Notes: generated by a model from the letters alone, not told the origin. A stretch of 64,000 nucleotides of DNA from Thiospirochaeta perfilievii (GCF_008329945.1 NZ_CP035807.1:1984001-2048000); one strand, 5' to 3'; counted from the stretch's first letter, positions 17,838 to 27,678 are shown. Made by a program: numbers and translations.

Positions 17838-19310
17838 TCATAAAGAAATATCATTTATCTTATTAGTTTTATCCTTTAATAGTGTGGATTCGTAGGAGTC
17901 AATTAGTAGTAGACCACTAATATTAAATATGTACTCTTTAATACTGTCCTGTAGTTGTTGAAATAGTATTGGTGTTACAAAGGAGGCAGCAAAAACTACA
18001 GGGTTGCTTCTTTTAACTACAAGTCTTGTTGCCCAGTAGTAACTTTGAATGCTCTTTAAAACCCTGCTTCCATACTTAATCTTGGGAATATACTCTTTAA
18101 GGTTTTTGTCTACAACAAAATCTGATATATCAAATACAAATTTTACAGGAATTCTATCTAGGAGCTGTTTCGATGTAGGAATTAGGTATATATTTTTTAG
18201 TGAAACCGTTGTAACAAAATAGCCTAGCTCGAGAAACTCTTTTACTCGTAAATTGTAAATAGGTTGATTTGAGTTTGGAAAATAGACTTTTCCAATATTG
18301 TTAATTATTCCAAGAAGAGGTTTGAAATCAAAGTTGCTCTGCTTGTTATAGTTAAGTTCCGAATCAACAGTGTTTTTAAGTGTATTAGAGAGCCTTTTTA
18401 AAACTCTGTCAAATCGATCAACATCTTTAGTTGTCTTTTTACTTGGCATAATATGGGCTTCAATTAGACTTCTCTCAAGGCTTTTAAGAGCACCTTCAAG
18501 TTGTTTGGTAAAAATAAACCTATTATTGAACTCTGTAAAATTTTTCTCAATAATATTACCTTTTTTGATTATCTCTTTATGGCTAAATTGAAGTCTTTTA
18601 TGCAGAGAGCTATTTCTATCAGAGTATAAATAGATAGTATAATATCCTACTTTTATTAAAATTAAACCGTAAATAAACCTTAAATATCCTTCAAATAGAG
18701 TGGAGTAGAGTAGGGAAAATATTAGTTGGGATATAATAATTGGAATCCCTAAAAAAGGTGTTAAAATAAGACGAAAAACCTTTGTTGTTATTCTGTACTT
18801 TTGCAAAATTCTTATTATTTTATTTTGAGTTATAAATTTAATAGACCTGTTAAGTTTTGTTATTCTTAGAAATAGGTTTACAGGTAGTCTTTCTAGGATT
18901 TTATAAATCCCAAGAATCTTTAAATCCTTATGGGCGTCATCAAATAGAAGGTATAGGGCCTCTAGGATTTTTTGAATTGAAAATTTAAGATTAATTTCAT
19001 AGTTATTATCATCATTATAAATTTTTGTTATATCTACAAATAGTGTTTTTACCTGTTCTTTTAGGAATATAAAGTTGTACGAAATAACAAAAGGTGTTGT
19101 TAAACCCTTCCATGCGTGTTGTTTTAAATACTCAATCGCTTCTAAGTCTCGGTCATCTATCCAACCATCTTTTATGGTGGAAGTTAAGTCTTTAATATAT
19201 TTTCTTTTTAATCTAAAAAGGATTATTGGAGCAATTATAAGTCTCATTATTATAGGGATTGCTATAATTGGTATAATTAATGGTAAAAACCTTATCAAAC
19301 TATTTAACAT
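17838..19310 (-). CDS. Membrane-anchored protein of unknown function
   Basis: A 490-residue basic protein. Residues about 5-32 form one or two N-terminal helices (FLPLIIPIIAIPIIMRLIIAPIILF) and a second hydrophobic pair lies near residues 195-240. The remainder is soluble, Lys/Ile/Leu-rich and mostly helical, with a late beta-like segment (PVKFVFDISDFVV). No domain is recognised. Its start overlaps the end of the DHH phosphoesterase gene by 11 bases, so the two form an operon and may act together. Confidence 0.6.
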   Translation of the reverse strand: MLNSLIRFLPLIIPIIAIPIIMRLIIAPIILFRLKRKYIKDLTSTIKDGWIDDRDLEAIEYLKQHAWKGLTTPFVISYNFIFLKEQVKTLFVDITKIYNDDNNYEINLKFSIQKILEALYLLFDDAHKDLKILGIYKILERLPVNLFLRITKLNRSIKFITQNKIIRILQKYRITTKVFRLILTPFLGIPIIISQLIFSLLYSTLFEGYLRFIYGLILIKVGYYTIYLYSDRNSSLHKRLQFSHKEIIKKGNIIEKNFTEFNNRFIFTKQLEGALKSLERSLIEAHIMPSKKTTKDVDRFDRVLKRLSNTLKNTVDSELNYNKQSNFDFKPLLGIINNIGKVYFPNSNQPIYNLRVKEFLELGYFVTTVSLKNIYLIPTSKQLLDRIPVKFVFDISDFVVDKNLKEYIPKIKYGSRVLKSIQSYYWATRLVVKRSNPVVFAASFVTPILFQQLQDSIKEYIFNISGLLLIDSYESTLLKDKTNKINDISL

Positions 19311-20253
19311 GTAAGTTAAGTAAAACCTTCTTTATAGAGTCTTCTAAGGAGAAATCTGAAGTTTTAAAAATTACACCACCAGCCATCTCCTTGTGTCCCC
19401 CACCTGCCCCAATTGATTTTGTTATTACTCTAATTGCATCGGCAGCGTTCCAACATGGGTTTTCATTTCTAATAGATATAGAAATAGAACCATCATTATT
19501 AGCAAAGAGAATAGATAGCTTAATCTCCTGGGCGGAGAGGATAAAGTCTCCTAATATTCCCATTAAATTGGTTTCGCAGCCATTTTCAAAGTAGTGCCAA
19601 GCTATTCCGTCATCTGTACTTAAGGAGCTTATTGTTTGGTTAAAAAATTCAAAGTCGGAGAGTTGTATATTGTTTCTTAACAAGGTGTTTACTAACTCGT
19701 TATTGGCAAATTGGTATAGATAGTGATAAGCATCAACATCAACTTGAGTTACCTTTCTTGTTAATAAATCAGTGTCTCTGCTAATTCCAATTTTTAACGC
19801 TGTAGCACTGTTCTGGGGGATTGAGATGTTTTTATCCATAAAGTAAGTTGTAATTATTGTAGAGCAGGAGCCTCTCTCCTCATCTATCTGTATAAATGGA
19901 ACATCATCTGGCTCTTTTACTATGTGGTGATCGATAACAGCTATTTCAAAACCTGGAAGATCCGTTACATTCTTACTCCACTTACAACCATCTACAATAA
20001 CTATTAAGTCTTCTTTTAAAACCTCGATATCTTGGGAGTTGTAAATTTTTATATCGAGACTACTTATCATATTTTTTAAAGCGTCTCGTTGTATCTCTCC
20101 ACAATAGACTATTGTAGAGGGGATATTAAATATTGAGAAAAAAGTTTGTAATCCAAATGCAGAGGCTATTGCATCTGGGTCTGGGAAATCATGGGTTTGA
20201 ATAAACACTCTTTTTTCGCTTTTTATTAACTCTTTTATCAATTTATCGATCAT
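19300..20253 (-). CDS. DHH/DHHA1 family phosphoesterase (NrnA-like oligoribonuclease/pAp phosphatase)
   Basis: A 317-residue protein with the DHH motifs in order: HDFPDPDAIASAFG (motif I), VIVDG (motif II), VIDHHIV (motif III), and the C-terminal DHHA1 substrate motif GAGGGHKEMAGG. NrnA-type enzymes degrade nanoRNA and hydrolyse pAp; GdpP-like c-di-AMP hydrolases share the motifs but carry additional PAS/GGDEF domains that are absent here. Metal-dependent and cytoplasmic. It heads a two-gene unit with the membrane protein downstream and is divergent from fusA. Confidence 0.85.
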   Translation of the reverse strand: MIDKLIKELIKSEKRVFIQTHDFPDPDAIASAFGLQTFFSIFNIPSTIVYCGEIQRDALKNMISSLDIKIYNSQDIEVLKEDLIVIVDGCKWSKNVTDLPGFEIAVIDHHIVKEPDDVPFIQIDEERGSCSTIITTYFMDKNISIPQNSATALKIGISRDTDLLTRKVTQVDVDAYHYLYQFANNELVNTLLRNNIQLSDFEFFNQTISSLSTDDGIAWHYFENGCETNLMGILGDFILSAQEIKLSILFANNDGSISISIRNENPCWNAADAIRVITKSIGAGGGHKEMAGGVIFKTSDFSLEDSIKKVLLNLHVK

Positions 20254-20311
20254 AATATCGTTTATTATATCAAAATTCTGTTAATAGTTTCTATAGTATC
20301 GCTTATGGGTC

Positions 20312-20340
20312 TTGCAGAAAGAGGGCTGTAAATGTATAAT
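20312..20340 (+). promoter_or_regulatory. Sigma-70 promoter of the EF-G gene
   Basis: TTGCAG and TATAAT separated by exactly 17 bases give a near-consensus promoter with a start near 20347 and an untranslated leader of about 70 bases. Confidence 0.75.
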
Positions 20341-20417
20341 CCGAAATACTTTACATATATATATTTAGATTTTTATTAAATCGAATAAGATAAATAAACG
20401 AGAGGTTGTGTTTTAAA

Positions 20418-22505
20418 ATGGCATATGAATTAAGTAAACTTAGAAATATCGGAATCAGTGCACATATCGATTCTGGTAAGACAACGCTTACAGAGAGAAT
20501 TTTATTTTTCTGTGACAAGATCCACGCTATCCACGAAGTAAGAGGAAAAGACGGTGTTGGTGCAACAATGGACTCCATGGAGCTTGAAAAAGAGAGGGGT
20601 ATTACAATTGCTTCTGCTGCAACAAGTGTTCAATGGAAAGATACTCCAATTAATATTATTGATACTCCAGGACACGTTGACTTTACAATTGAGGTAGAGA
20701 GATCTCTACGTGTTCTTGATGGTGGTATTTTAGTTCTTTGTTCAGTAGCTGGTGTTCAATCACAATCAATTACTGTTGATAGACAGTTAAAAAGATATAA
20801 AGTTCCTAGAGTTGCATTTGTTAATAAGTGTGACAGAACAGGAGCAAACCCATATAAAGTTAAAGATCAGTTAAGAGAGAAGTTAAACTTAAATGCTGTT
20901 ATGATCCAAGTTCCTATAGGTCTTGAAGAGAAACACGAAGGTGCTATCGACTTAGTTGAAATGAAGGCATACTACTTCGACGCTGACGAAAGACACGGAG
21001 TTAGAGTAGAAGATATTCCTGCTGACTTACTAGATGAAGCTAACGAGAAGAGAGAAGAGTTATTAGACGCTGCTTCAATGTTCGATGATAATATTATGGA
21101 ATTAATGATGGAAGGTGAAGATGTTCCTTCTGATATGTTAAACGCTGCAATTAGAAAAGGTGTATTAGCATTAGAGTTATGTCCAGTATTTGTTGGTTCT
21201 GCATATAAAAACAAAGGTGTTCAAGCTCTATTAGATGGTGTTACTAACTACCTACCTTGTCCTACTGATGTTGAAAACGTTGCTTTAGACCTAGATAACG
21301 AAGAGAAAGAAGTTGTTCTTGAGTCTAAAGATGATGCAAAAACTGTTGCATTAGGTTTTAAACTTGAAGATGGTCAATTTGGACAGTTAACTTATGTACG
21401 TGTATACCAAGGTATGCTTAAAAAGGGTGGAGAACTAATCAACGTTAGAACTCAGAAGAAGTTTAAAGTTGGTCGACTAGTAAGAATGCACTCTAATAAC
21501 ATGGAAGATATTACTGAAGCTCAAGCTGGGGATATTGTAGCCCTATTTGGTGTTGAGTGTGCTTCTGGTGATACATTCTGTCACCCAGACTTAAACTACT
21601 CATTAACTTCAATGTATGTTCCTAATGCGGTTATCTCTCTATCTATTAACCCTGTTGATAAATCCGCTTCTGACAAAATGGCAAAAGCATTAAATAGATT
21701 TACTAAAGAGGATCCAACATTTAGAACATTTGTTGATAAAGAGTCTAACGAAACTATCATCTCTGGTATGGGTGAGCTTCACTTAGAGGTTTATATCGAA
21801 AGAATGAAGAGAGAGTACGGTGCAGTTGTTGAAACTGGTGCTCCTCAGGTAGCTTATAGAGAGACTATTACTCAGCCGGCTGAGTTTAACTATACTCATA
21901 AAAAACAATCTGGTGGTTCTGGTCAATATGGTCGAGTAGCTGGTATTATGGAGCCTAATACAGAAGAAAACTATACTTTTGTAAATGAGATCAAAGGTGG
22001 ATCTATTCCTACAGAGTATATTCCATCTTGTGATAAGGGTTTCCAAGACTCTATGACTAAGGGGCACTTAATCGGTTTCCCTGTTGAAGGTATTAAAATG
22101 ACTATTAACGATGGTCAATATCACCAAGTGGATTCATCTGATAAAGCTTTCCAAATTGCAGCTAGAGGTGCATTTAAAGAAGCTTATATGAAGGCAAACC
22201 CATGTATCCTTGAACCAATTATGAAGGTAACATTAGAAGGTCCTGCAGAGTTCCAAGGTAACCTATTTGGTTTAGTTAACCAGAGACGTGGTATGATCCT
22301 AGGTTCATCTGAAGAGGGAAGTAGCTGTGTTGTTGAAGCTGAAGTTCCATTAAGTGAAATGTTTGGTTTCTCAACAGTTTTAAGATCTTCAACTCAAGGT
22401 AAAGCTGAATTCTCAATGGAAGTTGCAAAATATGCACCAGTTCCAAAGGGTATCTCTGATGAGTTAATGAGAAAATACGAAGAAGAGAAAAAATCTAATA
22501 ACTAG
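20418..22505 (+). CDS. fusA: Translation elongation factor G, spirochaetal/mitochondrial (EFG1) type
   Basis: A 695-residue five-domain GTPase that drives ribosomal translocation. G1 reads HIDSGKTT instead of the HIDAGKTT of most bacterial EF-Gs; the segment [21 protein letters not shown]3 DTPGHVDF and G4 NKCDR match mitochondrial EFG1 and the spirochaete/planctomycete EF-G (spdEFG1) group. Start at the ATG 20418, preceded by GAGAGGT; an upstream in-frame TTG lacks support. Codon use is visibly more biased than in neighbouring genes, as expected for high expression. It has its own promoter and terminator. In Borrelia, translocation and recycling are divided between two EF-Gs; a second EF-G gene would be expected elsewhere in the genome. 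Confidence 0.95.
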   Translation: MAYELSKLRNIGISAHIDSGKTTLTERILFFCDKIHAIHEVRGKDGVGATMDSMELEKERGITIASAATSVQWKDTPINIIDTPGHVDFTIEVERSLRVLDGGILVLCSVAGVQSQSITVDRQLKRYKVPRVAFVNKCDRTGANPYKVKDQLREKLNLNAVMIQVPIGLEEKHEGAIDLVEMKAYYFDADERHGVRVEDIPADLLDEANEKREELLDAASMFDDNIMELMMEGEDVPSDMLNAAIRKGVLALELCPVFVGSAYKNKGVQALLDGVTNYLPCPTDVENVALDLDNEEKEVVLESKDDAKTVALGFKLEDGQFGQLTYVRVYQGMLKKGGELINVRTQKKFKVGRLVRMHSNNMEDITEAQAGDIVALFGVECASGDTFCHPDLNYSLTSMYVPNAVISLSINPVDKSASDKMAKALNRFTKEDPTFRTFVDKESNETIISGMGELHLEVYIERMKREYGAVVETGAPQVAYRETITQPAEFNYTHKKQSGGSGQYGRVAGIMEPNTEENYTFVNEIKGGSIPTEYIPSCDKGFQDSMTKGHLIGFPVEGIKMTINDGQYHQVDSSDKAFQIAARGAFKEAYMKANPCILEPIMKVTLEGPAEFQGNLFGLVNQRRGMILGSSEEGSSCVVEAEVPLSEMFGFSTVLRSSTQGKAEFSMEVAKYAPVPKGISDELMRKYEEEKKSNN

Positions 22506-22525
22506 GTTTTATTTTTTAGATATAT

Positions 22526-22553
22526 AAGGACACTCTCGGGTGTCCTTTTTTTT
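22526..22553 (+). terminator. Intrinsic terminator of the EF-G gene
   Basis: AAGGACAC/GTGTCCTT stem with a short loop, followed by eight T residues. Confidence 0.93.
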
Positions 22554-22574
22554 ATTAATCTTTTAATTTTAGAG

Positions 22575-22580
22575 TATAAT
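22575..22580 (+). promoter_or_regulatory. TATAAT -10 box five bases before the start codon
   Basis: TATAAT-N5-ATG with no Shine-Dalgarno sequence; the predicted transcription start falls at the ATG of the lipoprotein gene at 22586. Confidence 0.5.
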
Positions 22581-22585
22581 TAAGT

Positions 22586-22987
22586 ATGACTTTTAAATTA
22601 AAAGGCCTTATCATCCCTATCTTTGTAATGACTTCACTCTCTTGTAACTCTATACATAGTAGTTTTATGTTAAAAAATACAACATATATCAAAATATCCA
22701 AATATGAGAACTACTATGAGAGAACACCCTACACAGAAATTTATATTCGGGATAGAGAGAGTATAGATAGGGTATTAAGCTATTTAAAGTTTATAGATGC
22801 TAATAGTATTGAGATTAAGGATAGTCACGACTTTTTATCAACAAGGACTTCTATTGATTTTATTTTTAAAGATAGAGTAAAGCAAATAAGTATTATTGGG
22901 GATAAGATAGAGATAGGTGATTACAAATATGCAAGGGGGCTCTCTTATTTTAAAAAGAGGTTTGTAAAACTTATTAATAGTTTTTAA
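22586..22987 (+). CDS. Small lipoprotein of unknown function
   Basis: A 133-residue protein with a short charged start, hydrophobic core and lipobox-like SLSC (Cys about residue 20), consistent with lipid modification and export. The mature part is basic and Tyr/Ile-rich with no recognised family; the length and the YIRDRESIDRVLSYL segment suggest a small alpha/beta domain. It begins 33 bases after the EF-G terminator, behind its own TATAAT box. Confidence 0.6.
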   Translation: MTFKLKGLIIPIFVMTSLSCNSIHSSFMLKNTTYIKISKYENYYERTPYTEIYIRDRESIDRVLSYLKFIDANSIEIKDSHDFLSTRTSIDFIFKDRVKQISIIGDKIEIGDYKYARGLSYFKKRFVKLINSF

Positions 22988-23036
22988 AGCAAACCTAGTT
23001 AAACTTTTATGTTAAAAGTAGTAAAGTATTTTTTAT

Positions 23037-23402
23037 ATGAAAAAGACATTAAGACTTATCCCATTATTTATATTATATATAGCTATACTCTATTTAAGTT
23101 TAAAAACACCTTCAGGTAAGCCTCCTATTATTAACAATATTGATAAATTATACCACTTTATCGCCTATGGGACCCTTGGTTTTACCATATGTTTTTCTAT
23201 TTTAAATAAGAGAATCTCCTATGTTATTTTAGTTTTTAGTCTAATTTTTGGATTGACTATCGAATATATACAGGGAACTCTACCCTATCGGGATATGTCT
23301 ATTGCCGATGGTATTTCAAATACTCTAGGTTTAATATCTGGTACAATTTTATATAAAAGATTAGAAGGTTTATTAAGAAAATACCTTAGTTTTATCTATT
23401 AA
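23037..23402 (+). CDS. VanZ-family membrane protein
   Basis: A 121-residue protein with four predicted membrane helices and the VanZ-like pattern: NIDKLYHFIAYGTLGF early, then GLTIEYIQGTLPYRDMSIADGISNTLG. VanZ-like proteins are of uncertain function; VanZ itself gives low-level teicoplanin resistance, which should not be assumed here. No Shine-Dalgarno sequence is visible. Its stop overlaps the convergent lipoprotein gene by 11 bases. Confidence 0.85.
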   Translation: MKKTLRLIPLFILYIAILYLSLKTPSGKPPIINNIDKLYHFIAYGTLGFTICFSILNKRISYVILVFSLIFGLTIEYIQGTLPYRDMSIADGISNTLGLISGTILYKRLEGLLRKYLSFIY

Positions 23403-24006
23403 ACCACTCATGATTACCATGATCTAATAGTTTCACTATAAATTTATTACCCGTTAATACAACTATATTATCGGTAACCTCCAGGTTAAATGAATCCCCA
23501 GGTTGTATTACGGGGAATGGCATAACTTCTAATATATTAGGATTCCATTTTCTATAGATAATAGTAAATAGACCCTCACCTTCCCCTAGTCTCAATGTTA
23601 ATAGAGAGTCATTTATCTTTTTTAAAAGATCCTCACTATTTTTACCATTTATTATATAATCACTCTTACTTTCTACAATAGTTATTATTGATTTTTGTTG
23701 TTCATACTCTAGTTCTTGTATAAAAAACAGCTCATCTATTTCTAGTTTTGGGAATTTTGTGCTTAACTCCTCTTCTAATAAGTTAATACTATTATCACTA
23801 AGTTTATACTGTATATAGTTTTTATCTGTATCTAAATTTTTAACAAGGTACGCCTTACTAATAATATTTGGTATATAGTTAACTTTTTTATTGGTAAAAT
23901 ATTGAATTTCAAAAAGTCGGTAATTTACTGTCCCTGTAGTTTCATTTTGCACAGATAAGCAAGAAGATAATAAAAAAAGTAGTAGTAGTATTGTAAAGTA
24001 TCTCAT
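23392..24006 (-). CDS. Lipoprotein of unknown function
   Basis: A 204-residue protein with a signal sequence and lipobox LSSC (Cys about residue 16; RYFTILLLLFLLSSCLSVQ). The mature domain is acidic and beta/alpha-mixed, with no recognised family. The start lies seven bases after CATAAT and lacks a Shine-Dalgarno sequence. It is convergent with the VanZ gene and divergent from the large transporter gene. Confidence 0.6.
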   Translation of the reverse strand: MRYFTILLLLFLLSSCLSVQNETTGTVNYRLFEIQYFTNKKVNYIPNIISKAYLVKNLDTDKNYIQYKLSDNSINLLEEELSTKFPKLEIDELFFIQELEYEQQKSIITIVESKSDYIINGKNSEDLLKKINDSLLTLRLGEGEGLFTIIYRKWNPNILEVMPFPVIQPGDSFNLEVTDNIVVLTGNKFIVKLLDHGNHEWFNR

Positions 24007-24090
24007 ATATTTAATTATGGTTAATTTACATCTATTATCAATCTATTAATACTTTGAATTTATATTTATTACGTATTAAAATGTCTTCAT

Positions 24091-26364
24091 ATGAAAAAAA
24101 AGAAATTTGGTACATTCGAAGGTGTATTTATTCCAAGTATTGAGGCTATCCTAGGTACAGTTCTCTTTTTAATACTTCCTAAGCAGGTTGCTGAAACTGG
24201 GCTAATAAAAATGATAATTATAATATTGTTTGCCCATACAGTAACAATTTCTACAGCATTCTCTCTGTCTGACTGTGCAACAAACCTTAACAAGATAGGT
24301 GCAGGAGGGATGTATGCCCTGGTTAGAAAGTCACTAGGTATTGCGTTAGGTGGAAGTATAGGTATACAGTTATATTTGGCCCAGGCGGCTTCTATAGCCT
24401 TTTATTCAACGGGTTTTGCAGAACCATTACAACCAATAATCGCCTCAAGCCCCTATTTCTCCTTTTTTATCCAAATGTTTCCTGATGCACAAAGACAACA
24501 GCAAATAATAGCATTAGCTATATACATTGTATTTTTTGTTATTGTGTTTATTGTAGCTGATTTTACAATAAAACTTCAAAAAGGCATTTTAGTAATTCTT
24601 TTTATGTCTGTAATATCTATATTGATATCCCCCATTTTTGGTGTCTCATCATCTGTTTTTACCGGTAGTATAAACTTTTTGGGTACAGGTGGGTCTGGTT
24701 TAATTGTTTTGGTTTTAGTATTTACAACTTTTTTCCCCGCAGTAACAGGAATTGGAGCTGGTGTAGGAATGAGTGGGGATCTTAAGACTCCTCAAAAAAG
24801 CATAGTTACTGGAACCTTTAGTGCCATTTTTATTGGTCTTATTGTTTACCTATTATCAGCTTTTACATTTTCATTAATGGATCCAGATCTATTAATAAAC
24901 AACCCGTTAACCACAGTTTTAGGTATTGAGAGTGGTTCTATTACTGCTGTATTGGTTTTTATTGGAATCCTTGTGGCTACATCCTCTAGTGGTTTAAGCT
25001 ACTTTATGACAGGTCCTAGAACTCTATTTGCTATAATGGATGATAACTTGCTTCCTAAAAAAATGAACTTCTTAAAAAAAGATATTTTTAAAGGGGGAAG
25101 TGAGCCAAGAATTGCTGTCATTTTGACAGGATTATTAGGTGCCGGTGTAATTTTTAGTGGTGGAACTGAGACTATTTCTGCAATTGTAGGTATTGCCTTT
25201 TTAGCTGTTTATGGATGGATTAATCTTGCCGCATTTTTAGAGAGAGTTTCAAGAAATCCAAGTTTTAGACCCGCATCTAAGGGGCATTGGCTTATATCTT
25301 TATATGGTTTTCTTGTATGCTCCATTGTTATGATAATATTTAATCCACCTGTAAGTATTTTTATAGGTTTAGGAATAGGCTTTTTCCAGATTATTCTATT
25401 TTTATTAATACTTAAATATAAATCAAAAAATAAAGTAGAGGGTGTTTGGTGGGGAGTTATCTTCTCGTTAGCTGGCTTTTTAACTAGTAAATTAAGAAGA
25501 ATAGTTCAAGGTTCTAAAAACTGGAGACCTGTTGTTAAGGTTTTTGCTTTTGGTGGGAATAATGATGATGTAAATAATGCGGTTTTACGCATTGGAGAGA
25601 TGATTGCAAGTTATCAAGGATTGGTTACATCCCACTTAATAACAACAAGTAGTAATGATGTACTAAAAGAGGTTCGAAGAGGGCTTGAGGAGCCTGTACA
25701 CAGGGTTCTTGTTAATAATAAAAGTGAGCTAACTATGGCTGTTAATAGTATTATACAATCTGGAGACTATAGTAATATTAGTACCAATAGTGTTCTACTC
25801 CAGTACGATAATAAAATAAACTGGGAGAGTGTTATAGACCAAGTTGTTAATAAATCCCAGATGAATTTAATGTTATACAAGGATAATCCATACTTCTCCT
25901 GGAAATCGGCACGGAATGTATATACTGACTATAATATTGATGTTTGGTGGCGTGGTACAGCTAATGGTAATTTAAGTGCATTAATATCTTATATTATTCA
26001 TAGATCAAATCTTGCAGGAAAAATTAAAACTAATGTTAGAATTATAAGAAAAATTGATGGGGATGATCAGATGTCTCAGGCAAAAATTGATTTAGTGACA
26101 CTAATTACAAAAGCTAGGTTAACCGGATCTCCTTTAATCCTCCCAAGGGATAATAGGGATATTCTTGAAACTATTAGAGACGTATCTAAAGATGCCAACT
26201 TAATAATGATAGGCCTTCCAGATTCTAAAAAGGAGACAATGGAGAAGAGAAATATTTTCCAAAATATGCTCTATAGCTTTGAGAAACAGGTTGATGCATT
26301 TGATTCACTACCACCTGTTCTCTTTGTTAAGGCATCCCATCAGATTAATTTATTAGAAGAGTAG
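24091..26364 (+). CDS. APC-superfamily permease resembling cation-chloride cotransporters (SLC12-like)
   Basis: A 757-residue transporter with about 12 membrane helices in residues 1-460 and a 290-residue cytoplasmic C-terminal domain. The start FGTFEGVFIPSIEAILGTVLFLILP and the GAGGMYALVRKSLG region resemble the SLC12 Na-K-Cl cotransporter family and related amino acid permeases. The C-terminal part (NWRPVVKVFAFGG, then DANLIMIGLP near the end) parallels the long regulatory tail of SLC12 proteins. Prokaryotic members exist, but the ions or amino acids carried cannot be deduced. No Shine-Dalgarno sequence is visible; TAAAAT lies eight bases before the ATG. Confidence 0.82.
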   Translation: MKKKKFGTFEGVFIPSIEAILGTVLFLILPKQVAETGLIKMIIIILFAHTVTISTAFSLSDCATNLNKIGAGGMYALVRKSLGIALGGSIGIQLYLAQAASIAFYSTGFAEPLQPIIASSPYFSFFIQMFPDAQRQQQIIALAIYIVFFVIVFIVADFTIKLQKGILVILFMSVISILISPIFGVSSSVFTGSINFLGTGGSGLIVLVLVFTTFFPAVTGIGAGVGMSGDLKTPQKSIVTGTFSAIFIGLIVYLLSAFTFSLMDPDLLINNPLTTVLGIESGSITAVLVFIGILVATSSSGLSYFMTGPRTLFAIMDDNLLPKKMNFLKKDIFKGGSEPRIAVILTGLLGAGVIFSGGTETISAIVGIAFLAVYGWINLAAFLERVSRNPSFRPASKGHWLISLYGFLVCSIVMIIFNPPVSIFIGLGIGFFQIILFLLILKYKSKNKVEGVWWGVIFSLAGFLTSKLRRIVQGSKNWRPVVKVFAFGGNNDDVNNAVLRIGEMIASYQGLVTSHLITTSSNDVLKEVRRGLEEPVHRVLVNNKSELTMAVNSIIQSGDYSNISTNSVLLQYDNKINWESVIDQVVNKSQMNLMLYKDNPYFSWKSARNVYTDYNIDVWWRGTANGNLSALISYIIHRSNLAGKIKTNVRIIRKIDGDDQMSQAKIDLVTLITKARLTGSPLILPRDNRDILETIRDVSKDANLIMIGLPDSKKETMEKRNIFQNMLYSFEKQVDAFDSLPPVLFVKASHQINLLEE

Positions 26365-26967
26365 CTCTTTTAAGTAGTCCCTTCCATTGTGGATTCCCCA
26401 TAACCACTGCTCTTTATCCCCTATGATTGTTGCCATAATAAGGGCTTCATCATAGGTTATCTCTTTAGCTTCTGGTCTTAGAATATTCTCTGCAGAGTGA
26501 ATTCGAATAACATAGTTTTCCAAATAGTGATTTTTCACACTCTCTAAAACTTCCGGAAGGTTTTTATAGTGATTTTCTATTACACTTATTATCTCATCGG
26601 TTGGTTTTTCCACAGAGAAACTAAAGGATAGAAATAAGTTGTCATCCTCGATTGTATAGACATTCTCAAACTTGGAAATTTTAATAAAACCTACTTGAAC
26701 AGAGTTTTTTCCCTGAAGCATACTCTCTAGGTTGTTTACAGTTGTTGAACTTAATACAACTCCTGTAAGGAAATTATACTCCTGCTCAGCCTTTAAGGTC
26801 TCGAATCTAACAAAAACAGACTCTTTTATAGAGAGTAGCATGTCCCTATCCTCTGATCTACCGTATAGTCCATTATCATGGGTTTGATAAATTTCTACAA
26901 ATGGCTCATCTAGAGAAAATATATTTATTGATATAGTTAATAGTATTAATATTAAAAAAGGTTTCAT
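26353..26967 (-). CDS. Secreted protein of unknown function
   Basis: A 204-residue protein with a cleavable signal peptide (PFLILILLTISINIFSLD). The mature domain is acidic with alternating helices and strands and no recognised motif. It lies 37 bases after the frame-split DUF4230 gene and may be the third gene of that unit. Its 3' end overlaps the convergent transporter gene by 12 bases. Confidence 0.6.
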   Translation of the reverse strand: MKPFLILILLTISINIFSLDEPFVEIYQTHDNGLYGRSEDRDMLLSIKESVFVRFETLKAEQEYNFLTGVVLSSTTVNNLESMLQGKNSVQVGFIKISKFENVYTIEDDNLFLSFSFSVEKPTDEIISVIENHYKNLPEVLESVKNHYLENYVIRIHSAENILRPEAKEITYDEALIMATIIGDKEQWLWGIHNGRDYLKELLF

Positions 26968-27004
26968 AACATAATAATCTATGGTTTTTCTTCCATAGTC
27001 AAGT

Positions 27005-27678
27005 TTATTTAAACTCTATATTTTCCCAGCCTAAGGATGAAAATATCTTGTCTAAAAATATTTTATTTGACTCTGTAGAAGAGGTTAGTAGACCTCTATC
27101 AATAATTCTATCCTGAATTCTAGGAAGTATTAGGGTTATTAAACTCTTCCACTGACCAGGAGTTAGGTCTATTTGTGGGTAGTTGTCTTGGCTAAGTTCA
27201 TCTAGAACTTCTAAATTGATAATTTCACTTTCTGGTTCATTTAAAATTAATCTTCGGTTCACCTCGTTTGCATTTATTATTGGGTTTTGAAGATATCTCT
27301 TTATATCAAAACCAGCTGTAGCTTCAACTTGTATTATAAAAAAGTATTTATCCCTGCTTAAGTCTATTCCTATATCTTTACACTCATAAAAAAATCTCTA
27401 TTTACTCTCTCTGAATCAGAGAGGAATTTACTGTTTTTATATAGTATATTCCCCCAGTTAGGGTCACCAATTAAAAAATCATAGGGGAATAGGGCTTTGT
27501 AGGAGTAACTTGTACTTTTAAACCATGAAGTTTTTATGGTTTGAATACTCTGCATACTCCTAAGGGTTAGACTCTTCCTTTGAAAGGGGTTTATGTTAAG
27601 GTCTTGTAGACTTGGAACAGTTAAAAAGAGAATAATAACAAAGATTATTATTGAGGTTGAAATAAGGTATTTTTTCAA
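27005..27678 (-). pseudogene. DUF4230-like protein, split by a frameshift
   Basis: Reading across one frameshift gives a 224-residue protein with an N-terminal membrane anchor (KKYLISTSIIIFVIILFLTVP), homologous in layout to the adjacent DUF4230 protein. Frame 1 stops after VNRDFFMSVKI; the other frame continues FYECKDIGIDLSRDKYFF and VEATAGFDIKRYL, matching the VTITAGIDI-type core of its neighbour, then a C-terminal helical tail ending GWENIEFK. The junction is a T run of seven on the coding strand (plus-strand A run 27388-27394); eight would restore the frame. The phase also fits a U_UUU_UUU slippery heptamer. It overlaps the upstream paralogue by four bases. Confidence 0.75.

Noticed and set aside
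20406-20417. TTG start for the EF-G gene, giving four extra residues
   Set aside because: The TTG abuts the GAGAGG site, whereas ATG 20418 matches the family N-terminus.
21783-22067. Open frame antisense to the EF-G gene
   Set aside because: Shadow of a highly conserved gene; no start signals or recognisable domain.
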